Under the pieces are notes generated by a model. That model searched no databases. It was not told where the DNA came from and saw only the letters and a program-made list of their open reading frames with translations. Positions 51,701 through 58,320 of a stretch of 64,000 nucleotides of DNA are shown here, piece after piece. A program made the position numbers and the translations under genes. Numbering within the stretch: the stretch's first letter is position 1; each line of letters opens with the position of its first letter. Source of the DNA: Nautilus pompilius (lineage: Eukaryota; Mollusca; Cephalopoda; Nautilida; Nautilidae); contig JACATO010000996.1 in NCBI GenBank assembly GCA_018389105.1, positions 187,001 to 251,000 on the forward strand, written 5' to 3'.

Positions 51701-51746
51701 CCGCCAGGTACTCTGCGGTTACCCTCTTCAGCTTGATGGCAGGCAT
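21589..51746 (-). CDS. HP1BP3: HP1BP3-like protein: RFX-like winged helix plus three H15 domains, 10 coding exons
   Basis: Ten minus-strand exons join in frame into 548 codons: 51746-51511, 43296-43173, 42899-42732, 40229-40098, 32135-31989, 30394-30217, 29744-29582, 27775-27663, 25669-25492, 21796-21589. Three linker-histone H15 winged helices are visible at residues about 158-233, 344-412 and 422-494; two end in the histone-H1-type GxGAxGTFxL strand, and the first has a divergent GIGFCGFYRLP. Residues 77-142 (MEWLDNNFEEREGSS, SLYDYYAESC, FNKMVRQKFG) look like an RFX-type winged helix. A Lys/Glu-rich linker (about 240-330) carries a nuclear-localisation-like RKIRKRKKAK and KKKNTKRSKR. The 54-residue tail has an acidic patch, RGRGRG and KKSRR. 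HP1BP3 is known as a linker-histone-like, HP1-binding chromatin protein of the nucleus. Orthology rests on the triple H15 arrangement. The RFX-like part and the short tail differ from vertebrate HP1BP3, so this may be a related, distinct family. Confidence 0.85.
21797..25491 (-). other. HP1BP3-like intron before the last exon (3.7 kb)
   Basis: No recognised element. Short frames on both strands around 22.3-23.9 kb show no family resemblance and overlap each other. Confidence 0.6.
25492..25669 (-). CDS. HP1BP3: HP1BP3-like coding exon, start of third H15 domain
   Basis: Acceptor ctttcag|gtgaaa, donor gtccg|gtaagc. Encodes Cys421 to Arg480. LDDMICLAIIATHEP followed by ATLIKRYIQEFHP and RFKNALKRA is the classic three-helix H15 pattern. 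Begins after one base and ends with two bases of a split codon. Confidence 0.92.
25670..27662 (-). other. HP1BP3-like intron (2.0 kb)
   Basis: AT-rich, without a recognised gene, TIR element or array. Confidence 0.6.
27663..27775 (-). CDS. HP1BP3: HP1BP3-like coding exon, end of second H15 domain
   Basis: Acceptor ttctaag|attgaag, donor caaat|gtaagt. Encodes Lys383 to Lys420 plus the first base of Cys421: LKKALEKGVETGLWEQV then GTGALGTFRLL, the last helix and beta-wing of the second H15 domain. Confidence 0.9.
27979..28447. mobile_element. hAT-type MITE with 8-bp target duplication
   Basis: A 469-bp element in a gene 2 intron. The left end is CAGTGATTCTCAACC and the reverse complement of the right end is CTGTGATTCTCAACC. 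A perfect 8-bp direct repeat AGCTAGAG flanks it at 27971-27978 and 28448-28455. The 8-bp duplication and CAG/CTG-type ends are typical of the hAT superfamily. No transposase frame is inside, so it is non-autonomous. Confidence 0.9.
28456..29581 (-). other. HP1BP3-like intron remainder
   Basis: AT-rich intronic sequence beside the MITE. No coding region is recognised. The 70-90-codon frames on both strands near 29.3-29.6 kb overlap the exon edge and are shadows. Confidence 0.6.
29582..29744 (-). CDS. HP1BP3: HP1BP3-like coding exon, start of second H15 domain
   Basis: Acceptor caccacag|gcataa, donor gccaa|gtaagt. Encodes the end of Gly329, residues 330-382 and two bases of Lys383. After a KKKK stretch, RIEDAFPLAITFMCEPKEAS and KIKRYLMDNYPEV give the first two helices of the second H15 domain. 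Confidence 0.92.
30217..30394 (-). CDS. HP1BP3: HP1BP3-like coding exon, charged linker with NLS-like clusters
   Basis: Acceptor tttgccag|attgcc, donor aaaggg|gtaaaa (phase 1). Encodes residues 270-328. The first half is acidic (ENGEEGTDEVDEEA); the second alternates basic and acidic blocks (RKIRKRKKAK, EEEESEE, KKKNTKRSKR). Expected to be disordered and to contain the nuclear localisation signal. Confidence 0.88.
30395..31988 (-). other. HP1BP3-like intron (1.6 kb)
   Basis: No recognised coding region or repeat besides short A/T homopolymers. Confidence 0.6.
31989..32135 (-). CDS. HP1BP3: HP1BP3-like coding exon, end of first H15 domain and linker
   Basis: Acceptor ttccacag|gtgcgt, donor cacagat|gtgagt, 49 codons, phase 0 at both ends. 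Encodes residues 221-269: VRGIGFCGFYRLP closes the first H15 domain, then a Lys/Glu/Asp-rich linker begins. Confidence 0.9.
33109..33836 (-). mobile_element. pogo-like DNA transposon, deleted
   Basis: The ends share a TIR-like stretch: CTGCATTTTTCAGGTTATAA on the left; the right end reverse-complements to ACGTATTTTTCAGTGTATAA. Both sides touch a TA dinucleotide (33107-33108, 33837-33838), the Tc1/mariner-type duplication. A minus-strand frame at 33610-33395 contains MPAIKKRKEYTAAFKLEVV, AENDGG and ISEKCVHDWQKVKDSL, the N-terminal helix-turn-helix seen in pogo/CENP-B-type transposases. The catalytic domain is missing, so this is an internally deleted copy. Confidence 0.75.
33880..34600 (-). 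pseudogene. Decayed Tc1-like transposase
   Basis: Read on the minus strand across several frames, the segment gives a Tc1-like order: STKTMRHYLHGMG, then VFMEDG, QRWKESGNDNFVLAWP, FFCLEWATIPQIRIADLV and finally TTKY. These resemble the (F)QQDNA..H, W..PDLNPIEHVW and EW..IP parts of Tc1 transposases. There are several stops and frame changes. I found no clear TIRs, and ends are approximate. Confidence 0.5.
35144..37163 (+). mobile_element. hAT element with TIRs and perfect 8-bp target duplication
   Basis: A 2020-bp element. The left end is CAGTGGCATAACTAGGGG, and the right end reverse-complements to CAGTGGCATATCTGGGGT. The perfect duplication ACTACAAC flanks it at 35136-35143 and 37164-37171. 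Plus-strand fragments encode a hAT transposase of the ZMYM1/DUF4371-related type, but the 5' third (zinc finger and first catalytic part) is absent. It is inserted in the long intron between the first-H15 exons of gene 2, antisense to that gene. Confidence 0.92.
35233..36607 (+). pseudogene. Broken hAT transposase (ZMYM1-like)
   Basis: Several frames follow each other on the plus strand. 35233-35454 carries VRYVDVDF, FLGFTLLEKKDA and CYDNAVVMAGHTSGV, the middle of the RNase-H-like domain with its YDNA/GYDGA-type motif. 35460-35810 carries VNCDNHSLNLVG, matching the C-A-H-x-LNL motif. 35847-36200 is an insertion-domain-like region. 36398-36607 carries VSIASCERSFSKLKLILSYL, the hAT C-terminal dimerisation domain. 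Stops and frame changes separate them, so no functional transposase is made. Confidence 0.85.
37640..38790 (+). pseudogene. Unclassified intronless element ORF, recently broken
   Basis: An uninterrupted frame to 38638 (332 codons) lies in an intron of gene 2, antisense to it. Landmarks in order are SMLNDLVRDLNLPKKKAELF, EWRLFIDSSKLSFKAVLLHN, PSIPIGHAVHMKESYDNMK, HICGDLNVLALLLSLQLGY, YCFLCEWDSRARESHYI, LPPLHIKLGLMKNFVKAM, ISEAKIKEGIFVGPQIREL and MQSHLDFFPENLG. After the stop, another frame continues with YHGERFHQEISTMRKHY and, past one TGA, LADYYWTLMRL. From memory this resembles multicopy uncharacterised proteins annotated in many arthropod genomes; I cannot name the family. The conserved FIDSS and GDLN acidic residues and lack of introns suggest a transposon-derived, RNase-H-like protein. 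I did not find TIRs or a target duplication. Confidence 0.6.
38800..40097. other. HP1BP3-like intron between element and exon
   Basis: AT-rich intronic sequence with no recognised family member. Short frames near 39.15-39.85 kb show no clear family resemblance. Confidence 0.5.
40098..40229 (-). CDS. HP1BP3: HP1BP3-like coding exon, core of first H15 domain
   Basis: Acceptor gtcttcag|aaaaag, donor cagttg|gtaagc, 44 codons, phase 0 at both ends. Encodes residues 177-220: KKGVRFLWLKQYVAAKYPAL, LKPGILKVALERG and GQVQL, covering helices 2 and 3 of the first H15 domain. Confidence 0.92.
40514..40800 (+). repeat. tRNA-derived SINE (copy C)
   Basis: The head has a box-A-like tggtttagtggtagactgc and a box-B-like agttcaaatcc about 45 bases apart, the spacing of an internal RNA polymerase III promoter. 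The body (ggtatacctctctagcatgg) matches the body of the other SINE copies. It sits in a gene 2 intron. Confidence 0.65.
41656..42657 (+). mobile_element. Tigger/pogo-like deletion derivative with TIRs
   Basis: A 1002-bp element. The left end is CAGTCGACCCCCGTGTAATC; the right end reverse-complements to CAGTTGTCCCCCAGTATTTG. TA flanks both sides. Inside, a frame from 42102 starts MPPKCPAPSKASGNE, like the N-terminus of Tigger transposases, and a frame from 42152 ends YKTLLTTMKKQRQQLPITMF, then EAPEEEAPPEQL, like their C-terminus. The DNA-binding and DDE domains between them are deleted. Confidence 0.85.
42732..42899 (-). CDS. HP1BP3: HP1BP3-like coding exon, RFX-like end and start of first H15 domain
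   Basis: Acceptor gatttcag|atggtg, donor aatcct|gtatcc, 56 codons, phase 0 at both ends. Encodes residues 121-176. MVRQKFGKGFAIKELSPYKG continues the RFX-like domain; LRLKMKDIIEEALKEAGNP is helix 1 of the first H15 domain. The first codon is ATG by chance and need not be a start. Confidence 0.9.
43173..43296 (-). CDS. HP1BP3: HP1BP3-like coding exon, RFX-like winged-helix core
   Basis: Acceptor tttttcag|gttaga, donor aataag|gtgaac. Completes Trp79 and encodes residues 80-120: LDNNFEEREGSSVSLPSLYD, YYAESCLFDTSKVVDIPIFN and K. The W-L-x-N-F-E-x-x-E-G...L-Y-x-x-Y...C...F-x-K spacing matches the helix 1 to helix 3 region of RFX DNA-binding domains. Confidence 0.88.
43470..44369 (+). mobile_element. 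Mariner-like element with long TIRs
   Basis: A 900-bp element flanked by TA. The ends are CAGGATGATTCAGAAATATG and, reverse-complemented, CAAGAAGATTCAGAGATATG. Inverted similarity continues about 100 bp inward through tgaataaacaaaa and tgtacacaagtga. The plus-strand interior encodes the C-terminal two thirds of a Tc1/mariner-superfamily transposase. Confidence 0.88.
43560..44210 (+). pseudogene. Broken mariner-superfamily transposase
   Basis: Across two or three frames the landmarks are RIVWSDEASFQLNGYIN (first catalytic Asp), LPFVFSDTVTDENYLEML, VPAVRHLYGG, EVYFQQDGSPTHH (second Asp) and, in another frame, YPPRSSDCTPLDFYLWG (third Asp), about 36 residues after the second. The N-terminal helix-turn-helix region is missing and several stops interrupt the end. 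Confidence 0.8.
44372..46400. other. HP1BP3-like intron segment
   Basis: No recognised gene. It contains an A9T7 block near 44.945 kb and a short (GA)n run at 46.26 kb. Overlapping frames on both strands near 45.8-46.1 kb are shadows of low-complexity sequence. Confidence 0.5.
46400..48330 (+). pseudogene. Second, heavily decayed hAT-like transposase
   Basis: Plus-strand translations in shifting frames carry hAT-like pieces: NAELDPVFKEHLNFGPGNA near 46.88 kb, IQNELIHVISLQIKT near 46.96 kb and, near 48.08-48.29 kb, HPGITTVFCVLATT followed by VERSFSAFQRIETSL, LTGLALVHFHQDIPIDQLL. The last matches the hAT C-terminal dimerisation domain. More than ten stops or frame changes make it an old relic. 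I could not fix ends or TIRs. Confidence 0.55.
48331..49745. other. HP1BP3-like intron segment
   Basis: AT-rich, no recognised element or gene. Confidence 0.5.
49746..50030 (+). repeat. tRNA-derived SINE (copy D)
   Basis: The head tagtggtccagtggtagac is a box-A match shared with copy C; box B is weak (gagtcccgagtaaaatt). The body shares ttaccagccaaccagtcacg with the fragment near 7.9 kb. It ends near a CT/CA simple repeat. Confidence 0.55.
50031..51510. other. HP1BP3-like intron segment next to the first coding exon
   Basis: AT-rich with an (AC)n run near 50.41 kb and a poly-A tract near 50.64 kb. No recognised gene. Confidence 0.55.
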
Positions 51747-51764
51747 GGTTAGCTGGACCAGAAT
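51511..51764 (-). CDS. HP1BP3: HP1BP3-like first coding exon
   Basis: Acceptor ttcactag|attctg at 51764; ATG at 51746; donor ggaatg|gtgaat. Encodes MPAIKLKRVTAEYLAEKNEA and onward to Glu78 plus two bases of Trp79. It is Lys/Glu/Pro-rich and probably disordered until the RFX-like domain starts near residue 74. This ATG is the first in the spliced exon, 18 bases after the acceptor. Confidence 0.85.
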
Positions 51765-54700
51765 CTAGTGAAAACCAACACAAAACAAAACTGTGAAGAA
51801 AAATAAAACCATCACGGCTCTTCGTTAACACAAGACAGCTCACCCTCACTCATATACTAAACCGGAATTACATTCTCCCAAGAGACCATGCATAAATCAA
51901 AAGCTACGTATTCACTTCCCATACAGCGACAACTGGCATGCATTCTTGTTAATCAATATTTCATAGCCATCAGTTGGTGTGTTGTCAATATGAAAAGACA
52001 GAGCCTTTCTCAATGTTTATTACAGATAATATAAATAACATTGACTGGTACCATGAAACTTTCAGAATTCCACTGGCTTATTGTGCAAATAAATGATAAT
52101 TCAAAGTATTACTTCAGTCTAGTTTCTCAAGAAAGCAAGAAGCCACCATGGATCATACAAAGCTGATGGAAAGGGAAGTGTTTATAATTACGCTTTTTAA
52201 AATTGATTTATACTCTCACTACCAGCAACACTGGCAAATTACTTTATTCACTGATCATTTTATTACATATCACCAAAGGAGTTATAATTAGGGTTTAGCT
52301 TGGTTGATCAGAAACAGTAACCAAGGTGCAGGTAGTGCTTTACAACAGATTTAACCTTGCTAGAAACTAACTGATTTGAAGAAATTACAATCAATAAATG
52401 CACAGGAATTTTCACAAGTTAACCAGGAACCCGCAGACAGGGGCCACTTCAGAGACATTTCCCCAGTGGCTGAAACTGTCAAACACTATCTCATATGTCC
52501 AAAATACATCCAAGTCAGACAAATTTGTTGGGGATATCAATGTTTCCAGATCTGCTGAGATGCTATTTAAACACATTAAACCAACAACACAATTTCTAAG
52601 ACTGAACTGCCATTGCTTGGGAAAACCAAAAGAGTAATCCTCCAAAATGTCAGGAGACAACATGCAATGGGGCAACACTGTCCTTCTTAGTTGATTTTCA
52701 AAAACACTAAAACAATAAAGCATTTAAAGCTGAAATGCCGTCTCTTGAAAGGAGTAATACTCTGAGAGATGAAACCACTTAGTAAAAAGCAGTAAGCATG
52801 CATCATTCTATTACTGAAAATATAATTTTAATATTTGGCCATAATGAATTCATTACCACTCCATAATTACAATTGATCTCTACTGCTACTAACTGCAGAC
52901 AAGCTGAAAATATTTTCTGTTGCTCATATACCAAACCTAGATTATTAAGAAGAAGAAACAAAAGATACTCTATCCTGGCTTCTCTAAAAACTCAAATTAG
53001 TTTCACCATATTCCAAATCTTTAAAATCCAGGAAGATTCAGGTGAGTCTATGCTGAACACTTTCAGGTAAACAAGAAACTTTGGAAAATGGAAATAATGT
53101 CATCAAACCCAGATGAATTACATCAAACATAAAATTAAAAATGTTTTAGTTTTTTTGTACTCGGCTCATCTGTGTAGAACATGTTCTGCAGGTTTGGCAT
53201 CCTTATCTAAGAGAACACTAATTTATTGAAGTTCGGTAAAAATTTACCAGAAAAGCTTCAAAGGTTTTGAGCATTTGGAATGCACCAAACAATAAAAAAA
53301 CATTAGATTTACAAAGTTTGATTTTTTTGATGTTTTAAAAAGAGACCTAACAGAGACTTTCAGAATAATTACAGGTTCTGAGCAAATAGATACATTGTTT
53401 CTGCCAGTGGTAGTCAAATGAAAACCAGAGACCAGATATCAGTATGGTAATGCTATTTCAGCCAGGTTTCATTTGAATGACCCAAGTATGTTTTAGCTAC
53501 AATTCTGGCAAAAGTTAGACATTAAAAAAAAAAAATTTTTTTTAAGTAATAGAATTGCTAATGAGCAAAATCAATTATCAGAAATACATTTCCTCAATTT
53601 CTCTTCTATCCCCCCGCCCTGGGCATGACCACTAACCATCACTGTTGTTACTTATAATTAAATATACAATTAATTTTTAAAATGTATCAATCTTCTCTAG
53701 TTCCTTGTATTTTGAACAAAACTTCCTCCAAAGCTACCCATGAATGATACCCAGTTAATCCTTTAATACTATCTGCCTACCAGTAACCCAGTAATGTGCA
53801 TGTCATTCATTTAAGTGCGCACATATTTTACACTGAATTCATGCTGTATCCATTTAAAATAATAATATATTCAAAAAAAAAAAACACCATCTCTTTACAC
53901 AGAACAGATTCAAAATGATTTAATTGTAAAATAAAATATGCTACACTCTGGCTGAAGTACTGAAACAAAAACGGCAGCTTGTACTCCTTGTTGCTACATG
54001 CATCATTTTCAAAAGATTGCAAGTTCTTGCTAAGCATGTACTTTCAGAGTCAGCAAAGCTTTCATGCTAGTAGATATACCATTGATATGTTCTCTGCATT
54101 GAGACAACTGCAAGAAAAGTTTCAAAACTAATGAAAACCCCTCTACATTGCCTTCTTAAGTCTCAAAATACTTTTGACCTAGTTATCAGAAAAGACCTGT
54201 GAGAGAGAGAATTAGCCACCCACCAATCCTCCTCAATCTAAATTTAACCCTTTCACAATGGCATAAAGGCAGCAGTGTAGTATGATGTTAATCAGTTTGA
54301 CAGCCTTAGGATCCATGGTGCCAAATAAGGATGTGTGCTTTGACAACAAAATTCTTTGGTATTTTCTTCTTTCTGCAGTAAAAAATCTGCCAATAAGAGA
54401 ACTTTCTTTTGTAGACAATGGAGTGCACATTGCACATAGAGAAGAGGAGCTCCAACTTGGACTATGTCTAAAGAAGTCAATGATCATAGCATAAGGTGTG
54501 TTGACTTTAAAAGAAGTTTTGATAGCTAACTCCATGCTAGATGTTGCACAATATCAGATATATCCTAGAGAATGAGCTTCATTTATGCATCACAGAAGTT
54601 GCTACTGCATTAAAAAACCAACCAAGTGTTTGAGAGATAACAAGAAACAACAATATAAGATACGGGTCTACCAGATATGCATTTTGATCACACTACTATA

Positions 54701-57700
54701 TGGTGGCAAGAGCTAGACCACCTACAGAAAACTTGAGAGAAGGCTAAACAGCTACTATCTTCTACATACCCGGGAGAAACAATATTCCACACTGAGCTGC
54801 TTCAGAAGCAGAGTTTCCAAATCTGATCACTATTCTCAGATGCAGGCATCTTTGTTGACTTGGATATCAGCATTAGACAATCAATGGACACATTTTAAAG
54901 AAACTCCTGTAAGAAGAATTTGCAGATGCTACAAGGTCAATAAGCAGAGATCTGGGATCAGGTTTAAGAACATTTGCAAGAGGAACTTGACACTCTTCAA
55001 CAATGACAACACACGCTGAGAAGATACAGCCAGCAAAAGGCTGCACTGCACAATGAAGCCAAAAAAGCTAGAGACAGGTGAAAGAAAGAAAATTGCAGCA
55101 AGCCACATACTCAAATAATAATGATTCCATGTCATTACAAAAGTATCTACTAAGAATAAGTCTCCAGTATAAGAATGTGATATGTTGAAAAACATTTTTT
55201 AAAACAGTGAAAGCACAATCATCAAACACTTCCTTGCATTAAAATGACTGGGAAATTTCCAAAAGAAAAATTTATTCAACTTTCAAAATAATGCAGTCTT
55301 CATTTTTTGCCTGCTCAAATAATGCAGATTTAAAAACAAAAATCCATTTATTTTGTCTTTCTTCCTCCATAAGCATGTATCTGCTCTATAGCTCTTTTAA
55401 GTAGGGACTTTATTAACAAGCATGACTACTAAGCTAAACTTATTCAGAATTTTTCTCACACTTCAATACAGTAATTAAAATTTTAAAATACACTCAGATT
55501 GCTTCTAACAGACTATCACCTATAAGTCATCCATAAAGGTTTGAGCCTACCTTTATTACATAATTCCCATAAATCTTATCTCAAACAATTATTAATATTC
55601 AGTAATGAAGTAAAATATGCATTCAAGTCAAAAGTATTCTCCATAAAGGAAAAAAAAATTATTCAATTTATTGTTGCTTTTATTAGAAATACTGCATTCA
55701 TAATTTAAAAATTGTATAAAGTAAAAATCTGAGATCTCCTACTTTTAGAACTGTAAAGAAATGATTATAATGCTACAGTAAAATGTTTTTTTTTCCCGCT
55801 TATCTCATAACCATAAACAAAGCATCAATGAACACTGCCTTCAGAAAATGGATAAATGGGTTACATCTGGACGATGGGAAGATATCTACTTGTTAAGTCG
55901 TAGGAATGAATCTTTCTATCTGTAAGACAAAGCAGCATCACGCTAGAATGGCATCGCCACCACAGGCTGTTGTCTTAGAAATGCGTGTGTGTGTGTAAAC
56001 CTAGTCTTTCCTCTTCCAAAGACTCCGCAGGCCCATCAACAGAACGGAGAAGCCTGCTCGCACAATTCTTCTCTTTTTTCTTTCTTATATTAAAACACTT
56101 AAAATATTAACTGCTGTAATATATCCAAATATTAGAGCTCTTTGCTAATTAAAAAAAAAAAAAAAAAATTCGCAAAAAGAATTCCATCTGCTGTGCAAGA
56201 GGTAAAAATTACATATTCTTCCAGCTGCTGAGGAGAGTCTGGTTCGGTGAGGTCCTTTTAACTGCATCTGGGGTACCAATGAGGGTTTGTTTCCTAAATG
56301 CCTGTTGCTGTGCTGTGCTGTGCTGTGTTGGGTTGGTTGGTCTTCCTAATCCATCACCAGTTCTTTTGTTTCCTCTATTCCCCGATCTCAAATAGACCCC
56401 TCCCCAGGAGAAGTTTCCAAACCCCGTAGTTTCGGTGAGATCGCATTCCCTTCTCCACTAATTTATTAACATAATTTTTTTTTCAAAAAAAATAATGTGC
56501 GCGATGAATTATTATTAATACGTTACTAGAAAACGAGGACGGGGCAGGGGACCCTCTCGGCAAAGACAATTTAAGAAGAACAGCAGCAGCAGCAGGAGGA
56601 GGGAGGCCTCTGCTCTCACGCCGACAAGTCTGCTTGTTTGTTTTTCCAATTTAAATTTCCGCCTCCTCTATTTTATTTATTTATTTATTTAGCCACCATT
56701 TTTAAACCGGCCAGGGACGCGAGGGTTAGGGAGAAAACGGCCTCTCATCATCAGCTCCTCCTCCTCCTCCTCCTCTCAGACGCCCGCCGCACATCTTCAC
56801 GGGTCGCGAGAGCCCGTTTACAAATGAACCGACGACGGACAGGGAGGAGGAATAGGATCGGGAGACGACGAGAGGGGGGGGGGAGAGAGACAAAACAAAA
56901 CAGAAGAGGAGGCGAAAAGGGAACTGTTGTTTCTTTGTCCTTTTCCGTCTCCGGCATCATCGGCCCGAACCCGGTGGGGAGATTCCGGGCCGACTCTAAC
57001 CGGACAGACCCGAGGTGAATGAAGGGACTGCTCCCGAATACATTCATTAGGACCGGGGGGGGAGGGGAGGGGAGGTCGCTAAGAAGATGGAGCTCTAAAG
57101 AAAATTCCATATTATCATTATTATTATTATTTGTTGTTAAGTGGAGATACACCGCGCTGCTTTATGCAAATACGGATGACCTAAATAGAAGGCCGGTCGC
57201 CAGCCTCTCCCCCTAACCGGCCCCGTCTGTTGACGAAGAATTATTATTGCGGGGTCAGAGGCCCCTGCGAGCCGCGGCGGGAGGCATTTATGCACGTGTT
57301 TAGGCGGGAGGGAGAGCGCGTCAAGCCTAAGCATGTCGTCGGCCGGCCCGAGGAGGGGGGAGGGGGGGGGTGAAGTGAATAAATTATGAAGATGAACCCG
57401 AACGTCTACTTTTTCCCTTTATTTTTATAAAAATAAAACAACAACAACAACAACAACAAAGCCCGCACTCTAACCCCTCCCCTCCCCCCCCCTCCTCACG
57501 CGCGAGGAGAGACGAGACTTGGCGTCCGTGATCAGCCCCGCACGAAGATCCATGGCGGCGGAGGATGAAGAGAGAGTTGACCTGGGGGGGAGAAGAGGAG
57601 GGAGAGGGGGGGAGATGGGGGGGAGAAAAATAAACGGCGAGGAAATAAATAAAAATAAAAATTTTAAAACAACAAAAAAACAAATAATATTAAAATTAAC

Positions 57701-58060
57701 TACAGACACTTGATGCAGAATTTCCGCGGAGGAGGAGGAGGGGGAGAGGATGGAGGGGGGGGAGAGGGGGGATATTTTTTCTAAAAAAAAAAAGGGGGGG
57801 AAGGATCCCCCTATTTATCTTCTCCCCCCTCCCACCACCTTCCGCGAAACGAAAGGATGTCGGCGAAAGGCGAAGACCCCTTCGGGGGGGGGAGAGGGGA
57901 GAGCGCGCGCGCGCCATTCCGGACGCCATTGAGCTGGCGGTGGGGAGGGGGTGGGTAGGTAAGAAGGTTCGTGATTCCGTTCCCGGCGCGGCTGGAGGTT
58001 GGCGGGACCCCCCGGAGGTGGCTGGGGGAGAGCCGTCGGGGCCGACGGCGGCGTACTCAC
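51765..58060 (-). other. HP1BP3-like intron 1 (6.3 kb)
   Basis: Contains the LINE tail at 54.24-55.13 kb, an A12T8 block at 53.52 kb, poly-A near 56.15 kb and, in its first 1.5 kb, GC-rich low-complexity sequence (G-runs, GGA and CTC repeats). Overlapping frames at 56.6-58.5 kb on both strands are compositional artefacts. Confidence 0.6.
54240..55130 (+). pseudogene. LINE-type reverse transcriptase tail, decayed
   Basis: Plus-strand frames carry FVDNGVHIAHREEELQLGL (compare YADD..LxAHxEEDLQ of LINE reverse transcriptases), ICILITLLYGGKS, TYRKLERRLNSYYL and, at the end, FKNICKRNLTLFNNDN and RKKIAASHI. This order matches the C-terminal third of non-LTR retrotransposon ORF2 proteins. Multiple stops; no 5' part. 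Typical of a 5'-truncated old insertion. Confidence 0.6.
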
Positions 58061-58160
58061 CTGAGACTGCAAAAGGACTCGGCAAAAAAAATGTCGCAGG
58101 CGGGCAAAAAAACAAAAGGGATGAACCCCGCGGTCGCTAAACTATCATCCGAACGTCTGT
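58061..58160 (-). other. HP1BP3: Probable non-coding first exon of the HP1BP3-like gene
   Basis: On the minus strand a strong donor, gtctcag|gtgagtac, ends an exon at 58061. This is the best donor upstream of the first coding exon acceptor at 51764. The upstream limit is a guess. A three-codon upstream frame (ATG ATA GTT TAG) lies near 58147. Confidence 0.45.
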
Positions 58161-58176
58161 CAACAACAACTTTTCG

Positions 58177-58184
58177 TGACGTCA
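58177..58184. promoter_or_regulatory. Perfect CRE (TGACGTCA) at the HP1BP3-like promoter
   Basis: The palindromic octamer bound by CREB/ATF bZIP factors, 116 bases upstream (minus strand) of the presumed exon 1 donor and in GC-rich context. Position fits a core-promoter CRE; function is inferred. Confidence 0.45.
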
Positions 58185-58320
58185 TCGGCGCGTTTGTGCG
58201 TGCGCTCTTCGTCACCCGCTCCTCCCCCTCCCCCTCCCTCCCGGCCGGTCTCTCTCTCTCTCTCTCTCTGCTCCCTCCCTTGTCTCCACGCGGACTTTCG
58301 TTACTTAGTTGTGTAATTGT

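Larger units (their letters stand above)
56500..58320. promoter_or_regulatory. GC-rich, CpG-containing 5' region of the HP1BP3-like gene
   Basis: Base composition changes from AT-rich to GC-rich with many CpGs and G/C homopolymers, as at animal housekeeping promoters. It contains the non-coding exon and CRE described separately. Confidence 0.6.

Noticed and set aside
56638..57709. Several overlapping frames of 60-130 codons on both strands
   Set aside because: All lie in GGA/CTC/poly-G sequence where stops are rare; frames on the two strands mirror each other.
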